NCBI RefSeq assembly: GCF_947301925.1
Contig: NZ_CAMYUE010000010.1
Span: forward strand, 44,740 to 108,739
From: an uncultured Ruminococcus sp.
GTDB lineage: Bacteria > Bacillota > Clostridia > Oscillospirales > Ruminococcaceae
DNA length: 64,000 nucleotides
Direction: 5' to 3'
How positions within the stretch are numbered: position 1 is the stretch's first letter; each line of letters starts with the position of its first letter. This document shows, piece after piece, positions 8,492 to 17,106 of the stretch. Below the pieces are notes generated by a model. It saw only the letters and a list, made by a program, of their open reading frames with translations. It was not told the origin of the DNA and did not search any database. A program made the position numbers and the translations under genes.

Positions 8492-10765
8492 ATGAACACA
8501 TCAATCATCGGATACCCGAGAATAGGAAATCTTCGTGAACTCAAATTCGCAAGCGAGAAATACTTCCGCAGAGAGATAACCGCAGAAGAGCTTGAAAAAA
8601 CTGCAAAAGAGATACGCTCATACAATCTGTCCTTACAGAAAAACAGCGGTCTCGATCTTATCCCCTCAAACGACTTTTCATTCTATGACGGTATGCTGGA
8701 TACGGCTTTTCTCCTGAACGCCGTACCTGCAAGATACACCTTCCTCGGCCTTTCGGAGCTTGATACATATTTCGCAGCCGCAAGGGGCTATCAGGGCAAA
8801 AACGGCGATGTCAAGGCCCTTGCAATGAAGAAATGGTACAATACGAACTATCACTACATGGTGCCCGAGATCGATGACGATACAGATATCCGCCTTGCTG
8901 GCACAAAGCCCTTTGACCTGTTCAGTGAAGCTCTCGGCAGCAGCGTGAAGACAAAGCCCGTCATCATCGGCGCATATACCTTCCTGAAGCTGGCAAGATA
9001 CAAGGGCACAAAAAAGGCGTCGGATTTCATTGAGCAGACTGCTGCTGCATATTCCCAGCTTCTGAAAAGGTTCAGCGAACTCGGAGCGGAATGGGTCCAG
9101 CTTGACGAACCGTCGCTGGTCATGGACATGAACGCCGCGGACATACAGCTCTTCTCTGCACTTTATGAAAGGATACTGCCAGACAGAGGCGCTGTAAAGG
9201 TCCTTGCACAGACATATTTCGGCGATGTACGCGACTGCTTCAAGGAGCTCTGCTCTCTTGACTTTGACGGTATCGGACTTGATTTTGTTGAGGGCAAAAA
9301 AACTCTTGAACTGATAAACGCAAACGGCTTCCCGAAGGATAAGGTACTGTTCGCAGGTGTTGTGAACGGCAAGAATATCTGGCGCAACAACTATGCCTCA
9401 ACTCTCCTTGTCATAGATGAGCTGAAAAAGCATACCACGGACATAGTACTCAGCACATCCTGCTCTCTCCTGCACGTTCCCTGTACTCTTGCAAACGAGA
9501 CAAAGCTGGCGGAAAGCTATAAAAAGCACTTCGCCTATGCAGAGGAAAAGCTGGCGGAGCTTGCCGGGCTGAAGAAGATAACCGATTCGGAGTACCCTCT
9601 TCTGACCGAAGAATACCGCCGCAATTCGGCGCTTCACAGCGAGACCCGTTCAGGCAGGAACGACGCCGTAAGAGAAAAGGTGACAAAGCTGACAGATGGG
9701 GATTTTGTACGTTTCCCCGATTTTTCAGAGCGCGAGCGCATTCAGAAGGAGCGCTTCAGACTGCCCGTCTTACCTGCCACAACAATTGGTTCGTTCCCTC
9801 AGACAGCCGATGTAAAGGCAAAGAGAAAGGCATTCCGCAGCGGTGAGATATCCGAAAGCGATTATGAATTCTTCATCGAAAAGAAGATCGCAGAGTGCGT
9901 TGCCTTGCAGGAGGATATCGGACTTGACGTTCTCGTTCACGGCGAATTTGAACGCAACGACATGGTGGAATACTTCGGCGAATGCCTTGACGGCTATATC
10001 TTCACGGAAAAGGCATGGGTGCAGTCCTATGGCACACGCTGCGTAAAACCGCCTGTTATTTGGGGAGATATCTCCCGTGCAAAGCCCATGACCGTAAAGT
10101 GGTCGGTATACGCTCAGACCCTGACGGATAAGCCGATGAAGGGTATGCTCACGGGGCCCGTAACTATTCTGAACTGGTCGTTCCCCCGCGAGGATATTTC
10201 ACTCAGGGAGAGCGCATTGCAGATAGCTCTTGCTATCCGCGAGGAGGTCCTTGATCTTGAAGCAAACGGCATCAGTATCATTCAGGTGGACGAGGCTGCG
10301 CTCCGTGAAAAGCTGCCTCTCAGGAAGTCTGACTGGCGCTCGGATTATCTTGACTGGGCCATTCCTGCGTTCAGATACGTACACAGCGGCGTAAAGCCCG
10401 AAACACAGATACACACTCATATGTGCTACAGTGAATTTGCCGATATAATCAGAGATATCGACGATATGGACGCCGACGTCATCACATTTGAGGCGTCTCG
10501 GTCCGATCTGACTATACTTGACGTGCTGAAGGAGAACGATTTCCGCACCGAAGTAGGTCCGGGCGTATACGATATACATTCACCGCGAGTTCCGTCAAAG
10601 GAAGAGATAAAGGCAGCGATCAAGAAGATGCTTGAGCGCATACCTGCCAAAAAGCTGTGGATAAATCCTGACTGCGGACTCAAGACCAGAGGAAATGAAG
10701 AAACTGTTCCAAGCCTTAAAAATCTTGTGAACGCAGCAATAGAGGTGCGAAATGAAAACTGCTGA
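8492..10765 (+). CDS. metE: Cobalamin-independent methionine synthase
   Basis: 757 residues, full length for MetE, with GGAGG seven bases before the ATG. It transfers the methyl group of 5-methyltetrahydrofolate (polyglutamate) to homocysteine to give methionine, in the cytoplasm. The N-terminal half carries the usual S-I-I-G-Y-P-R-I-G start. The C-terminal half shows T-T-I-G-S-F-P-Q-T, the zinc-binding H-T-H-M-C-Y-S-E-F (around residue 641) and the late cysteine in N-P-D-C-G-L-K-T-R. metF overlaps its last 14 bases, so the enzyme and its methyl-donor supplier are translationally coupled. The upstream LysR gene probably regulates both. Confidence 0.97.
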   Translation: MNTSIIGYPRIGNLRELKFASEKYFRREITAEELEKTAKEIRSYNLSLQKNSGLDLIPSNDFSFYDGMLDTAFLLNAVPARYTFLGLSELDTYFAAARGYQGKNGDVKALAMKKWYNTNYHYMVPEIDDDTDIRLAGTKPFDLFSEALGSSVKTKPVIIGAYTFLKLARYKGTKKASDFIEQTAAAYSQLLKRFSELGAEWVQLDEPSLVMDMNAADIQLFSALYERILPDRGAVKVLAQTYFGDVRDCFKELCSLDFDGIGLDFVEGKKTLELINANGFPKDKVLFAGVVNGKNIWRNNYASTLLVIDELKKHTTDIVLSTSCSLLHVPCTLANETKLAESYKKHFAYAEEKLAELAGLKKITDSEYPLLTEEYRRNSALHSETRSGRNDAVREKVTKLTDGDFVRFPDFSERERIQKERFRLPVLPATTIGSFPQTADVKAKRKAFRSGEISESDYEFFIEKKIAECVALQEDIGLDVLVHGEFERNDMVEYFGECLDGYIFTEKAWVQSYGTRCVKPPVIWGDISRAKPMTVKWSVYAQTLTDKPMKGMLTGPVTILNWSFPREDISLRESALQIALAIREEVLDLEANGISIIQVDEAALREKLPLRKSDWRSDYLDWAIPAFRYVHSGVKPETQIHTHMCYSEFADIIRDIDDMDADVITFEASRSDLTILDVLKENDFRTEVGPGVYDIHSPRVPSKEEIKAAIKKMLERIPAKKLWINPDCGLKTRGNEETVPSLKNLVNAAIEVRNENC

Positions 10766-11636
10766 GCTATTTGAACAGAAAACTGTTTTTTCGCTGGAGG
10801 TCTTCCCTCCCAGACCTGACGCGGACGAGAGAGTGATATATCAGACCCTTGAACAGCTTTCCGATATAAAGCCTGATTTTATCAGCGTGACATACGGTGC
10901 AGGCGGCGGAAAGAACGGCTGCAAGACTATACGGATAGCTTCCGACATACAGAACAGATACGGCGTGGAGAGCGTCGCTCATATGCCCTGTATCGGCCTG
11001 ACAAAAGCTCAGGCAAGGGAGATACTTGACCGTATGCAGGAAGCGGGCATAGAAAATATCCTTGCGCTCCGCGGCGACAGGACTGACGGTGCGGAAGCAG
11101 GCGGCGACCTCCGCCATGCAAGCGATCTCATCACATTTATCAGGGAGAACTACGACTTCAACATCATCGCTGCCTGCTACCCCGAAGTCCACCCTGAAAG
11201 CAGAAATGCGGTGGATGATCTGAAATGGCTGAAGTACAAGGTTGACTGCGGTGCGGATCACCTTATCACTCAGCTTTTCCTTGACAACGACTATTTCTAT
11301 GACTTCCGCGAAAAGACTTGTATCGCAGGGATAGATGTACCCATAGAAGCAGGAATAATGCCTGTGACCAACAAGCGGCAGATACAGCGTATGGTGAAGC
11401 TGTGCGGAGTTGAGCTGCCAAAGAAATTCGTCCGTGTACTTGAAAAATACGAGCATAACGAAACCGCTCTGCGTGACGCAGGTATCGCCTACGCCATAGA
11501 TCAGATCACTGATCTCATAGCCGAAGGCGCGGACGGTATCCACCTTTATACCATGAACGACCCGTATGTAGCCCACAGGATATTTGACGCAGTTCAAAGC
11601 CTGCTTTCTGTTTCCGCAGCAGTTACCACCGGTTAA
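10752..11636 (+). CDS. metF: Methylenetetrahydrofolate reductase
   Basis: 294 residues, the usual length. MetF reduces 5,10-methylenetetrahydrofolate to 5-methyltetrahydrofolate with FAD, supplying the methyl group used by MetE. Family features are the opening S-L-E-V-F-P-P-R, then F-I-S-V-T-Y-G-A-G-G, then L-A-L-R-G-D and A-C-Y-P-E-V-H-P-E. The start overlaps the metE stop by 14 bases with a site inside metE (GAGGTG). Nothing unusual was seen. Confidence 0.97.
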   Translation: MKTAELFEQKTVFSLEVFPPRPDADERVIYQTLEQLSDIKPDFISVTYGAGGGKNGCKTIRIASDIQNRYGVESVAHMPCIGLTKAQAREILDRMQEAGIENILALRGDRTDGAEAGGDLRHASDLITFIRENYDFNIIAACYPEVHPESRNAVDDLKWLKYKVDCGADHLITQLFLDNDYFYDFREKTCIAGIDVPIEAGIMPVTNKRQIQRMVKLCGVELPKKFVRVLEKYEHNETALRDAGIAYAIDQITDLIAEGADGIHLYTMNDPYVAHRIFDAVQSLLSVSAAVTTG

Positions 11637-11659
11637 AAACGCACAGGACATCTTGATAT

Positions 11660-11711
11660 GATCCCCTTAGAGCAGACACACAAAAGTGTGAAAACTCAAA
11701 GGGGATCTTTT
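11660..11711 (+). terminator. Terminator after metF
   Basis: GATCCCCTT at 11660-11668 pairs with AAGGGGATC at 11699-11707 around an inner CACAC-AAAA-GTGTG hairpin, followed by T-rich sequence. The rest of the gap to 11951 is AT-rich. It shows one imperfect inverted repeat (about 11842-11877) but no clear promoter. Confidence 0.75.
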
Positions 11712-11951
11712 ATGCCGTTAAGGAGTATACTGACAGAAGCTAAGCAAGTTGGGTAAAACATACAATAATTGCACATCATATATATGCAACATTACAAAAC
11801 TATGGCTTTCTGAAAAAAATATGCAAAAATATTACCCTATCAGGTGTGTTGGAAATAGAGGTATTCATTCCACACAAAAGACAAAGAAACTCAAAATGTA
11901 CATTTTAAGCGCTTTATGTCCAAATACCAATCAGAAAGGGTCGATGAAAAA

Positions 11952-14900
11952 ATGAAGAAATTCACACGCCATTTACTCAGCATGACTACTGCTGCGGTGC
12001 TCTCGGGCTCCGCTGTAATGAACTGCGGACTCGCTTCCGCACTGGCAGCGGCTGAATATGATGCAGCGCAGGCAGAAAAGCTCGTTCCTGTCATTATCAG
12101 TCTGAACGGAGACGCTGTGCTTGCAGGAGAAGAAGCTGCAAAACTGGGAACTGATTATCTCGATACTGCCGAAGCAGAAGCAAAGACCGCAGCTCTCCGT
12201 CAGATCAGCAGCGAAGCGGAAGCCTCTCTCCGTAACCTCTATCCCGATCTCGAAATAGACTACCGCTATGATGTGCTCATGAACGGCTTTTCCTGCGAGC
12301 TGCCTGAAAGCCTTCTGAACGATGCAAGATCCTGCCGGTGGGTAAAAGGTGTAACGAAAACAGAGACTGTGAACGTTATGAAACCCGAGCTCTACACCGC
12401 ACCCGATCTCGCAGAGGCAGGCTATTTCGGCGAGACAACAGGCTATTTCGGCGAGGGCGAGGTCATCGCTGTGATCGATTCGGAATTTGACATATCTCAT
12501 AGTATGTTCGCTCCTATCGACGATAAGGAAAACAAGCTCACAAAGGACGATATCATAGCCGTATCAGATGATCTTAACGTACGGATCGATCCTGAAAAGG
12601 CCTATATCAGCAGTAAGCTGCCGTATGTTATAGATTATTCCGATGATACTCCCTATGATTACTATGAGCCTGAGGATTACCACGGCACCCACGTTTCAGG
12701 TATTGCGGCCGGAAATATGATAAGCGATGATGAAGGCTCTGAACTCTCCGGTATCGCAAGAGACGCCCAGATCATAATGATGAAGGTGTTTGAACGTATC
12801 GCCGTTGACGAAATGAGCGGTATATATATGAGCACTGTTGAGTCCGATACCCTCCTTGCGGCAATGGAAGACGCTGCAAAGCTCAAAGCAGACGTTATAA
12901 ATCTCAGTCTCGGAAGTCCCGAGCCCGATCTTGACAGTATCCCGTACAAGGATACCATAACTGCACTCAACAATGCAGGTATCATAGTAGTCGCAGCAGC
13001 AGGCAACGACTGCAATAACCTTACAGGCGGAGGAGCTTTTTTTGACATAGACACATCATCGCCCGATACCCATACCATCGGCGAGCCCTCTGCATTCAGG
13101 GACGCTCTGTGCGTCGCTTCCGCGAACAACTCCTTCTGCCATGAGCCCTGTTTCCTTATTGAAGGACTTGACGACGAGATCCCCTTCCGTGACGGCAATA
13201 ACTTTCCGCTGTACGATATCCTGAGCGACGGCGTATACGAATATGTGTACTGCGGACTCGGTATGCCCGAGGATTATGAGGGCAAGGAGCTTGAAGGAAA
13301 GATCGCCCTGGTCGACAGAGGTGTACTGCACTTCACGGAAAAGGCGACGTTCGCCGAACAGGCAGGAGCTATAGCCATGATCGTATGCGATGACATTGAG
13401 GAAGACAGCCTCATAACAATGGGAATGGATGGCATTGACCTGCCCGCTGCGTTTATTTCATTGAATGACGGAAACAAAATGAAAGAAGCAGTATCAGGCA
13501 GGATACGCACAGACAGCACATTGAGCGTCGTTACTCCCCTTGACGGAGGCATCAGCGAATTCAGCTCCTTCGGACCTGCGGGAGACCTTACGCTCAAGCC
13601 TGATATCGCAGGTATTGGCGGTTCTGTAACATCTGCCGCATATGATAACAAGCTGAAGCAGCTGGACGGCACTTCAATGGCTTCGCCCTATGTTGCAGGC
13701 TGTATCGCAGTATTCGATCAGTATCTCAGAAAGAACGGCACAGAACTCACGGGTGCTGAAAAGTCGGCATTCATCAAGAATCTTATGATGAATTCAGCCG
13801 TGCTTTTCTCAAATGACGATGTATACGAGAGTCCCAGACGTCAGGGCGCAGGACTTGTGAATATGAAGAACGCCCTGAATGACAGGGTCATACTCACAGG
13901 CGAGGGCGGCCTTGCAAAGGTCGAGCTGAAGGATAAGATAACAGATCAGCTCAGCTTCGATGTCGATATCAACAACTTCACCGACGAGGACGTTGAATTC
14001 ACAGAGGCAAAGCTGGTACTGACAGCAGAGGACGGAGCTCTCACCGAGGAGGACGGAAAGGAACAGATGTCTATCAGCGGCGCAAGCAATATCGGCGTCA
14101 CGGCAGACCTTTCAGCTCTGCTGAATGCCAATGCACAGGAGAGCCGCACAGTGACGATCAATGCGCAGCTTTCGGCTGACGACCTTGAAGCACACAGCTC
14201 TGTATTCCCCAACGGCTTCTTCGTTGAGGGATATCTGATCCTAAGCGGCGCAGAAAACTGCTGCGACATCTCGATCCCGGTCATGGGCTTCTACGGAGAC
14301 TGGGCAAAGGTGCCCATCTTCCACAACGGTACAAAGTACCTCGAACCGTACACCATTTATACCATATCGGGTGAAGGCACACTTGACGCGTCAAGTTCTT
14401 TTGCAGGAACTGCCGAAGCTCTGTCCCGCCTGTTCGGAAGGCTCTCCCCGGAAGACGCTGATATCGTAATGATGGAACCCTTCAGCATCAATTCGTTCTT
14501 TGATGATGAATACACAGAGACTCTCGCAGACTGTTCCGATGAAAGAATATACCTTTCTCCCAACGGAGACGGATTGTCAGAGCAGATCGGAATAATCTAT
14601 TCCCTGCTCAGATCCGCACATATTACAGGCATAAAGATCTACGACAGCGACAACAACCTCATCAGCGAAACACCCGAAGATGAAATATCTGAAATCGCAT
14701 ATATGCCCATGATGAATATATCGGAAGCAAAGATCGAAGATCGTCCCGAAGGTACATACAAGGGCGTGCTGGAAGCCTATATCTACTATGAAGGCGCCGA
14801 AAACGAGCCTCAGACCTATGAGTTCCCCGTCATACTCGATAAGACTTCTCCCGCACTGGAGCTCAGCCCGAAGGAAGAAAACGGCAGAAAACTGCTGGAG

Positions 14901-16919
14901 ATCACTTCCGGCGATAAGAATCTTGACGGTATCTACCTCATGGGCAGAGGCAGCGGCGGTATCGCAGGAGAATATACGGCAGAAAGCCCGCAGCTCACAG
15001 AGATAAATGACTTCAGGCTACTGTCCAACGCTGTTTATGTGCCGTTATCAGGTTATAATAACCCGATAAGATCCGATTCCCTCGTTATCAACGCTATCAT
15101 GGGTACCGCAGATACATACGAACAGAACATCATTGATTCATATAACTTCTCGGATATCCTTCCTGCATACAGATATCAGAATGAGGACGGCAGTATCTCC
15201 GTCACATACGACGTTACCGACCTCGACGAGTATGTTGTAGCAGCTGTCGACAAGGCGTTCAACTCTACGGAGATCATGTCGGACGGCCGTGATATCTCAC
15301 ATCTGAAATCTGGATTATGGTGGGCAAAGAACGGCGGAGAAAACGACGTTTACTACAATCTCACCAATAACAATGCAGGTAATATCCGCTACCAGAGCGG
15401 CGCTCCCGAAAAGAGCTTCTCCCTTGAACAGAACGGCGATACCGTTACTATGGAGATCTTTGACGGAACATCATCCGAGACCCGTACAGGTAAGATCTCA
15501 TTTACAGATAAGCAGAATGCGGAGATCGCATGGGATAACGGCGTTACCGAGAAGCTTTTCTATGCAGCTGCCGACGGCTTTGACGGCTTCAGTTACATCA
15601 CGACTCCCGAAATGGAAGCGATCGTAATCGAATACCACAATGCCCACAGCAGCATCAAGGCTGCATCAGCCGAGACAGCATACGATGAAAACGGAATGGG
15701 CATCGTGCGACTTCTGGATAAGAACGGCAGCATGATCGCAGAATATACCGGTTTTGACAGATTTGAGAATACCGCAGTGGATCCTGACGGTAAGTCCGTA
15801 CGATTTGAATATATCAGAAACGGTGTATACCGCGTATCCTATGATCCCGCTCTCAGTCCTAAGCATTATTATGTCATCTTCAAGGAAGACGGTACAGCCG
15901 TTGTATACTCCGCAGAGGACGGTATAGAATGGGAAGGCACAGCAGAATACGGCGACGGCGTTGTCATCTGCAGCAAGGGCTCGGACGATGAAATGTCCGT
16001 AATCCTCTCATACGACAGCTTCGCGGAATTCTCGGTGACATTGGACGACGGAAGCAGGTATGACCTTGCATATGACTCTGATCATACTGAAGATGTCATG
16101 GTGTATACTACATCTCAGCTTGAAAGAATGGCCTCAGACTACTGCGAGCGTATCATGGGCAGGTGTCCGAGTATCATGTTCGCGTCGTTTGAAATGAACG
16201 GCAGATACAGCATATACTTCTCCGACGGACAGAGTATAACAGCCGATCCCCTTGGCGGAAAGGCATACGATCAATATAAAAATGAAATTGACATCACTGT
16301 CCTTCCCGAGATAAAGGACCTCTTTACTTCCGGCCTCTGGAGCTGCCGAAGCGGAGACAGTCTGAAATACTACAGCTCTGACGGCAGCGGCAATATCACA
16401 GTTACCAATACCGAGGACGGTTCCGAAGATACCATGAAGTATAACTGGATCGGCACACAGGCAGTGGAGCTCATCTCAGGCGATAATACCGAAACAGCTA
16501 CCGTAATGCCTGTCTCTGATACGGAGCTCTCGCTGATGATATCCTTTGACAAGATCGAGTCGCTGAATTACATAGGCGAAAAGCCGATTGAGAAAAGCTC
16601 CTTCTACAGCGATAAAAAGCTTGCAGATATGGCAGCAGCCGATCACAGCAAAAAGACCGGCAAAAAAGCAAAGGTATCCGGAACAGAAAGCTTCGATAAC
16701 GGAACAGTTGTTATCAGATTTGACGACGGTTCAGAGTACACGATCGACCGCTTCACCGGTAAAGGCAGCGATGAAAACGGCAACGCGGTGGATCTCCCGC
16801 AGACAGGAAATAATGATATCGGCACTGCCGCAGCAGCCGCAGCCGCAGGTATTATGCTGCTCCTCGGCGCAGCAGCAGTATTTGCTTCAGGCGTTCTGCG
16901 CAGGAAAGAAGACTGCTGA
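11952..16919 (+). CDS. Cell-wall-anchored subtilisin-like protease (S8, lactocepin/C5a type)
   Basis: 1655 residues from the ATG at 11952, which opens a signal peptide (M-K-K-F-T-R-H-L-L-S-M) that ends near A-L-A-A-A. The S8 triad is intact: Asp176 in V-I-D-S-E-F-D, His244 in D-Y-H-G-T-H-V-S-G, and Ser575 in D-G-T-S-M-A-S-P-Y-V-A-G. A protease-associated insert (about 435-520) splits the catalytic domain. Fn3-like beta domains follow, and S-P-N-G-D-G near residue 870 is typical of large envelope proteases. The C-terminus has L-P-Q-T-G (about 1615-1619), a hydrophobic helix and R-R-K-E-D-C, a sortase signal. It should be fixed to the cell wall and digest outer proteins or peptides. No dockerin is present. 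Confidence 0.93.
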   Translation: MKKFTRHLLSMTTAAVLSGSAVMNCGLASALAAAEYDAAQAEKLVPVIISLNGDAVLAGEEAAKLGTDYLDTAEAEAKTAALRQISSEAEASLRNLYPDLEIDYRYDVLMNGFSCELPESLLNDARSCRWVKGVTKTETVNVMKPELYTAPDLAEAGYFGETTGYFGEGEVIAVIDSEFDISHSMFAPIDDKENKLTKDDIIAVSDDLNVRIDPEKAYISSKLPYVIDYSDDTPYDYYEPEDYHGTHVSGIAAGNMISDDEGSELSGIARDAQIIMMKVFERIAVDEMSGIYMSTVESDTLLAAMEDAAKLKADVINLSLGSPEPDLDSIPYKDTITALNNAGIIVVAAAGNDCNNLTGGGAFFDIDTSSPDTHTIGEPSAFRDALCVASANNSFCHEPCFLIEGLDDEIPFRDGNNFPLYDILSDGVYEYVYCGLGMPEDYEGKELEGKIALVDRGVLHFTEKATFAEQAGAIAMIVCDDIEEDSLITMGMDGIDLPAAFISLNDGNKMKEAVSGRIRTDSTLSVVTPLDGGISEFSSFGPAGDLTLKPDIAGIGGSVTSAAYDNKLKQLDGTSMASPYVAGCIAVFDQYLRKNGTELTGAEKSAFIKNLMMNSAVLFSNDDVYESPRRQGAGLVNMKNALNDRVILTGEGGLAKVELKDKITDQLSFDVDINNFTDEDVEFTEAKLVLTAEDGALTEEDGKEQMSISGASNIGVTADLSALLNANAQESRTVTINAQLSADDLEAHSSVFPNGFFVEGYLILSGAENCCDISIPVMGFYGDWAKVPIFHNGTKYLEPYTIYTISGEGTLDASSSFAGTAEALSRLFGRLSPEDADIVMMEPFSINSFFDDEYTETLADCSDERIYLSPNGDGLSEQIGIIYSLLRSAHITGIKIYDSDNNLISETPEDEISEIAYMPMMNISEAKIEDRPEGTYKGVLEAYIYYEGAENEPQTYEFPVILDKTSPALELSPKEENGRKLLEITSGDKNLDGIYLMGRGSGGIAGEYTAESPQLTEINDFRLLSNAVYVPLSGYNNPIRSDSLVINAIMGTADTYEQNIIDSYNFSDILPAYRYQNEDGSISVTYDVTDLDEYVVAAVDKAFNSTEIMSDGRDISHLKSGLWWAKNGGENDVYYNLTNNNAGNIRYQSGAPEKSFSLEQNGDTVTMEIFDGTSSETRTGKISFTDKQNAEIAWDNGVTEKLFYAAADGFDGFSYITTPEMEAIVIEYHNAHSSIKAASAETAYDENGMGIVRLLDKNGSMIAEYTGFDRFENTAVDPDGKSVRFEYIRNGVYRVSYDPALSPKHYYVIFKEDGTAVVYSAEDGIEWEGTAEYGDGVVICSKGSDDEMSVILSYDSFAEFSVTLDDGSRYDLAYDSDHTEDVMVYTTSQLERMASDYCERIMGRCPSIMFASFEMNGRYSIYFSDGQSITADPLGGKAYDQYKNEIDITVLPEIKDLFTSGLWSCRSGDSLKYYSSDGSGNITVTNTEDGSEDTMKYNWIGTQAVELISGDNTETATVMPVSDTELSLMISFDKIESLNYIGEKPIEKSSFYSDKKLADMAAADHSKKTGKKAKVSGTESFDNGTVVIRFDDGSEYTIDRFTGKGSDENGNAVDLPQTGNNDIGTAAAAAAAGIMLLLGAAAVFASGVLRRKEDC

Positions 16920-16931
16920 TAAATAAACCGT

Positions 16932-16962
16932 AAAAGCTCCACAGGATCCTGTGGAGCTTTTT
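16932..16962 (+). terminator. Terminator after the S8 protease
   Basis: AAAGCTCCACAGG pairs with CCTGTGGAGCTTT around AT, followed by T's. The arms nearly match those of the terminator at 61034-61065. Confidence 0.85.
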
Positions 16963-17059
16963 ATCAAATGAAAAACGCATTATCTTACAGTACAGCTATC
17001 ATAACACCCTTTATTCCTTCGCACCGTAAAATATTACATCCGATATCAGAAAAAAGCAG

Positions 17060-17099
17060 AACAGGCAGACACTTCAAACGAGGTATCTGCCTGTTTTTT
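17060..17099. terminator. Terminator between the S8 and CotH genes
   Basis: AACAGGCAGA at 17060-17069 pairs with TCTGCCTGTT at 17086-17095 and is followed by T's on the plus strand. It ends seven bases from the CotH stop, so it may also serve the leftward operon. Confidence 0.7.
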
Positions 17100-17106
17100 A
17101 AAAGCA

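Noticed and set aside
10767..11651. 294-codon antisense frame over metF
   Set aside because: It mirrors metF closely, has no ribosome binding site and no family features; metF is certain.
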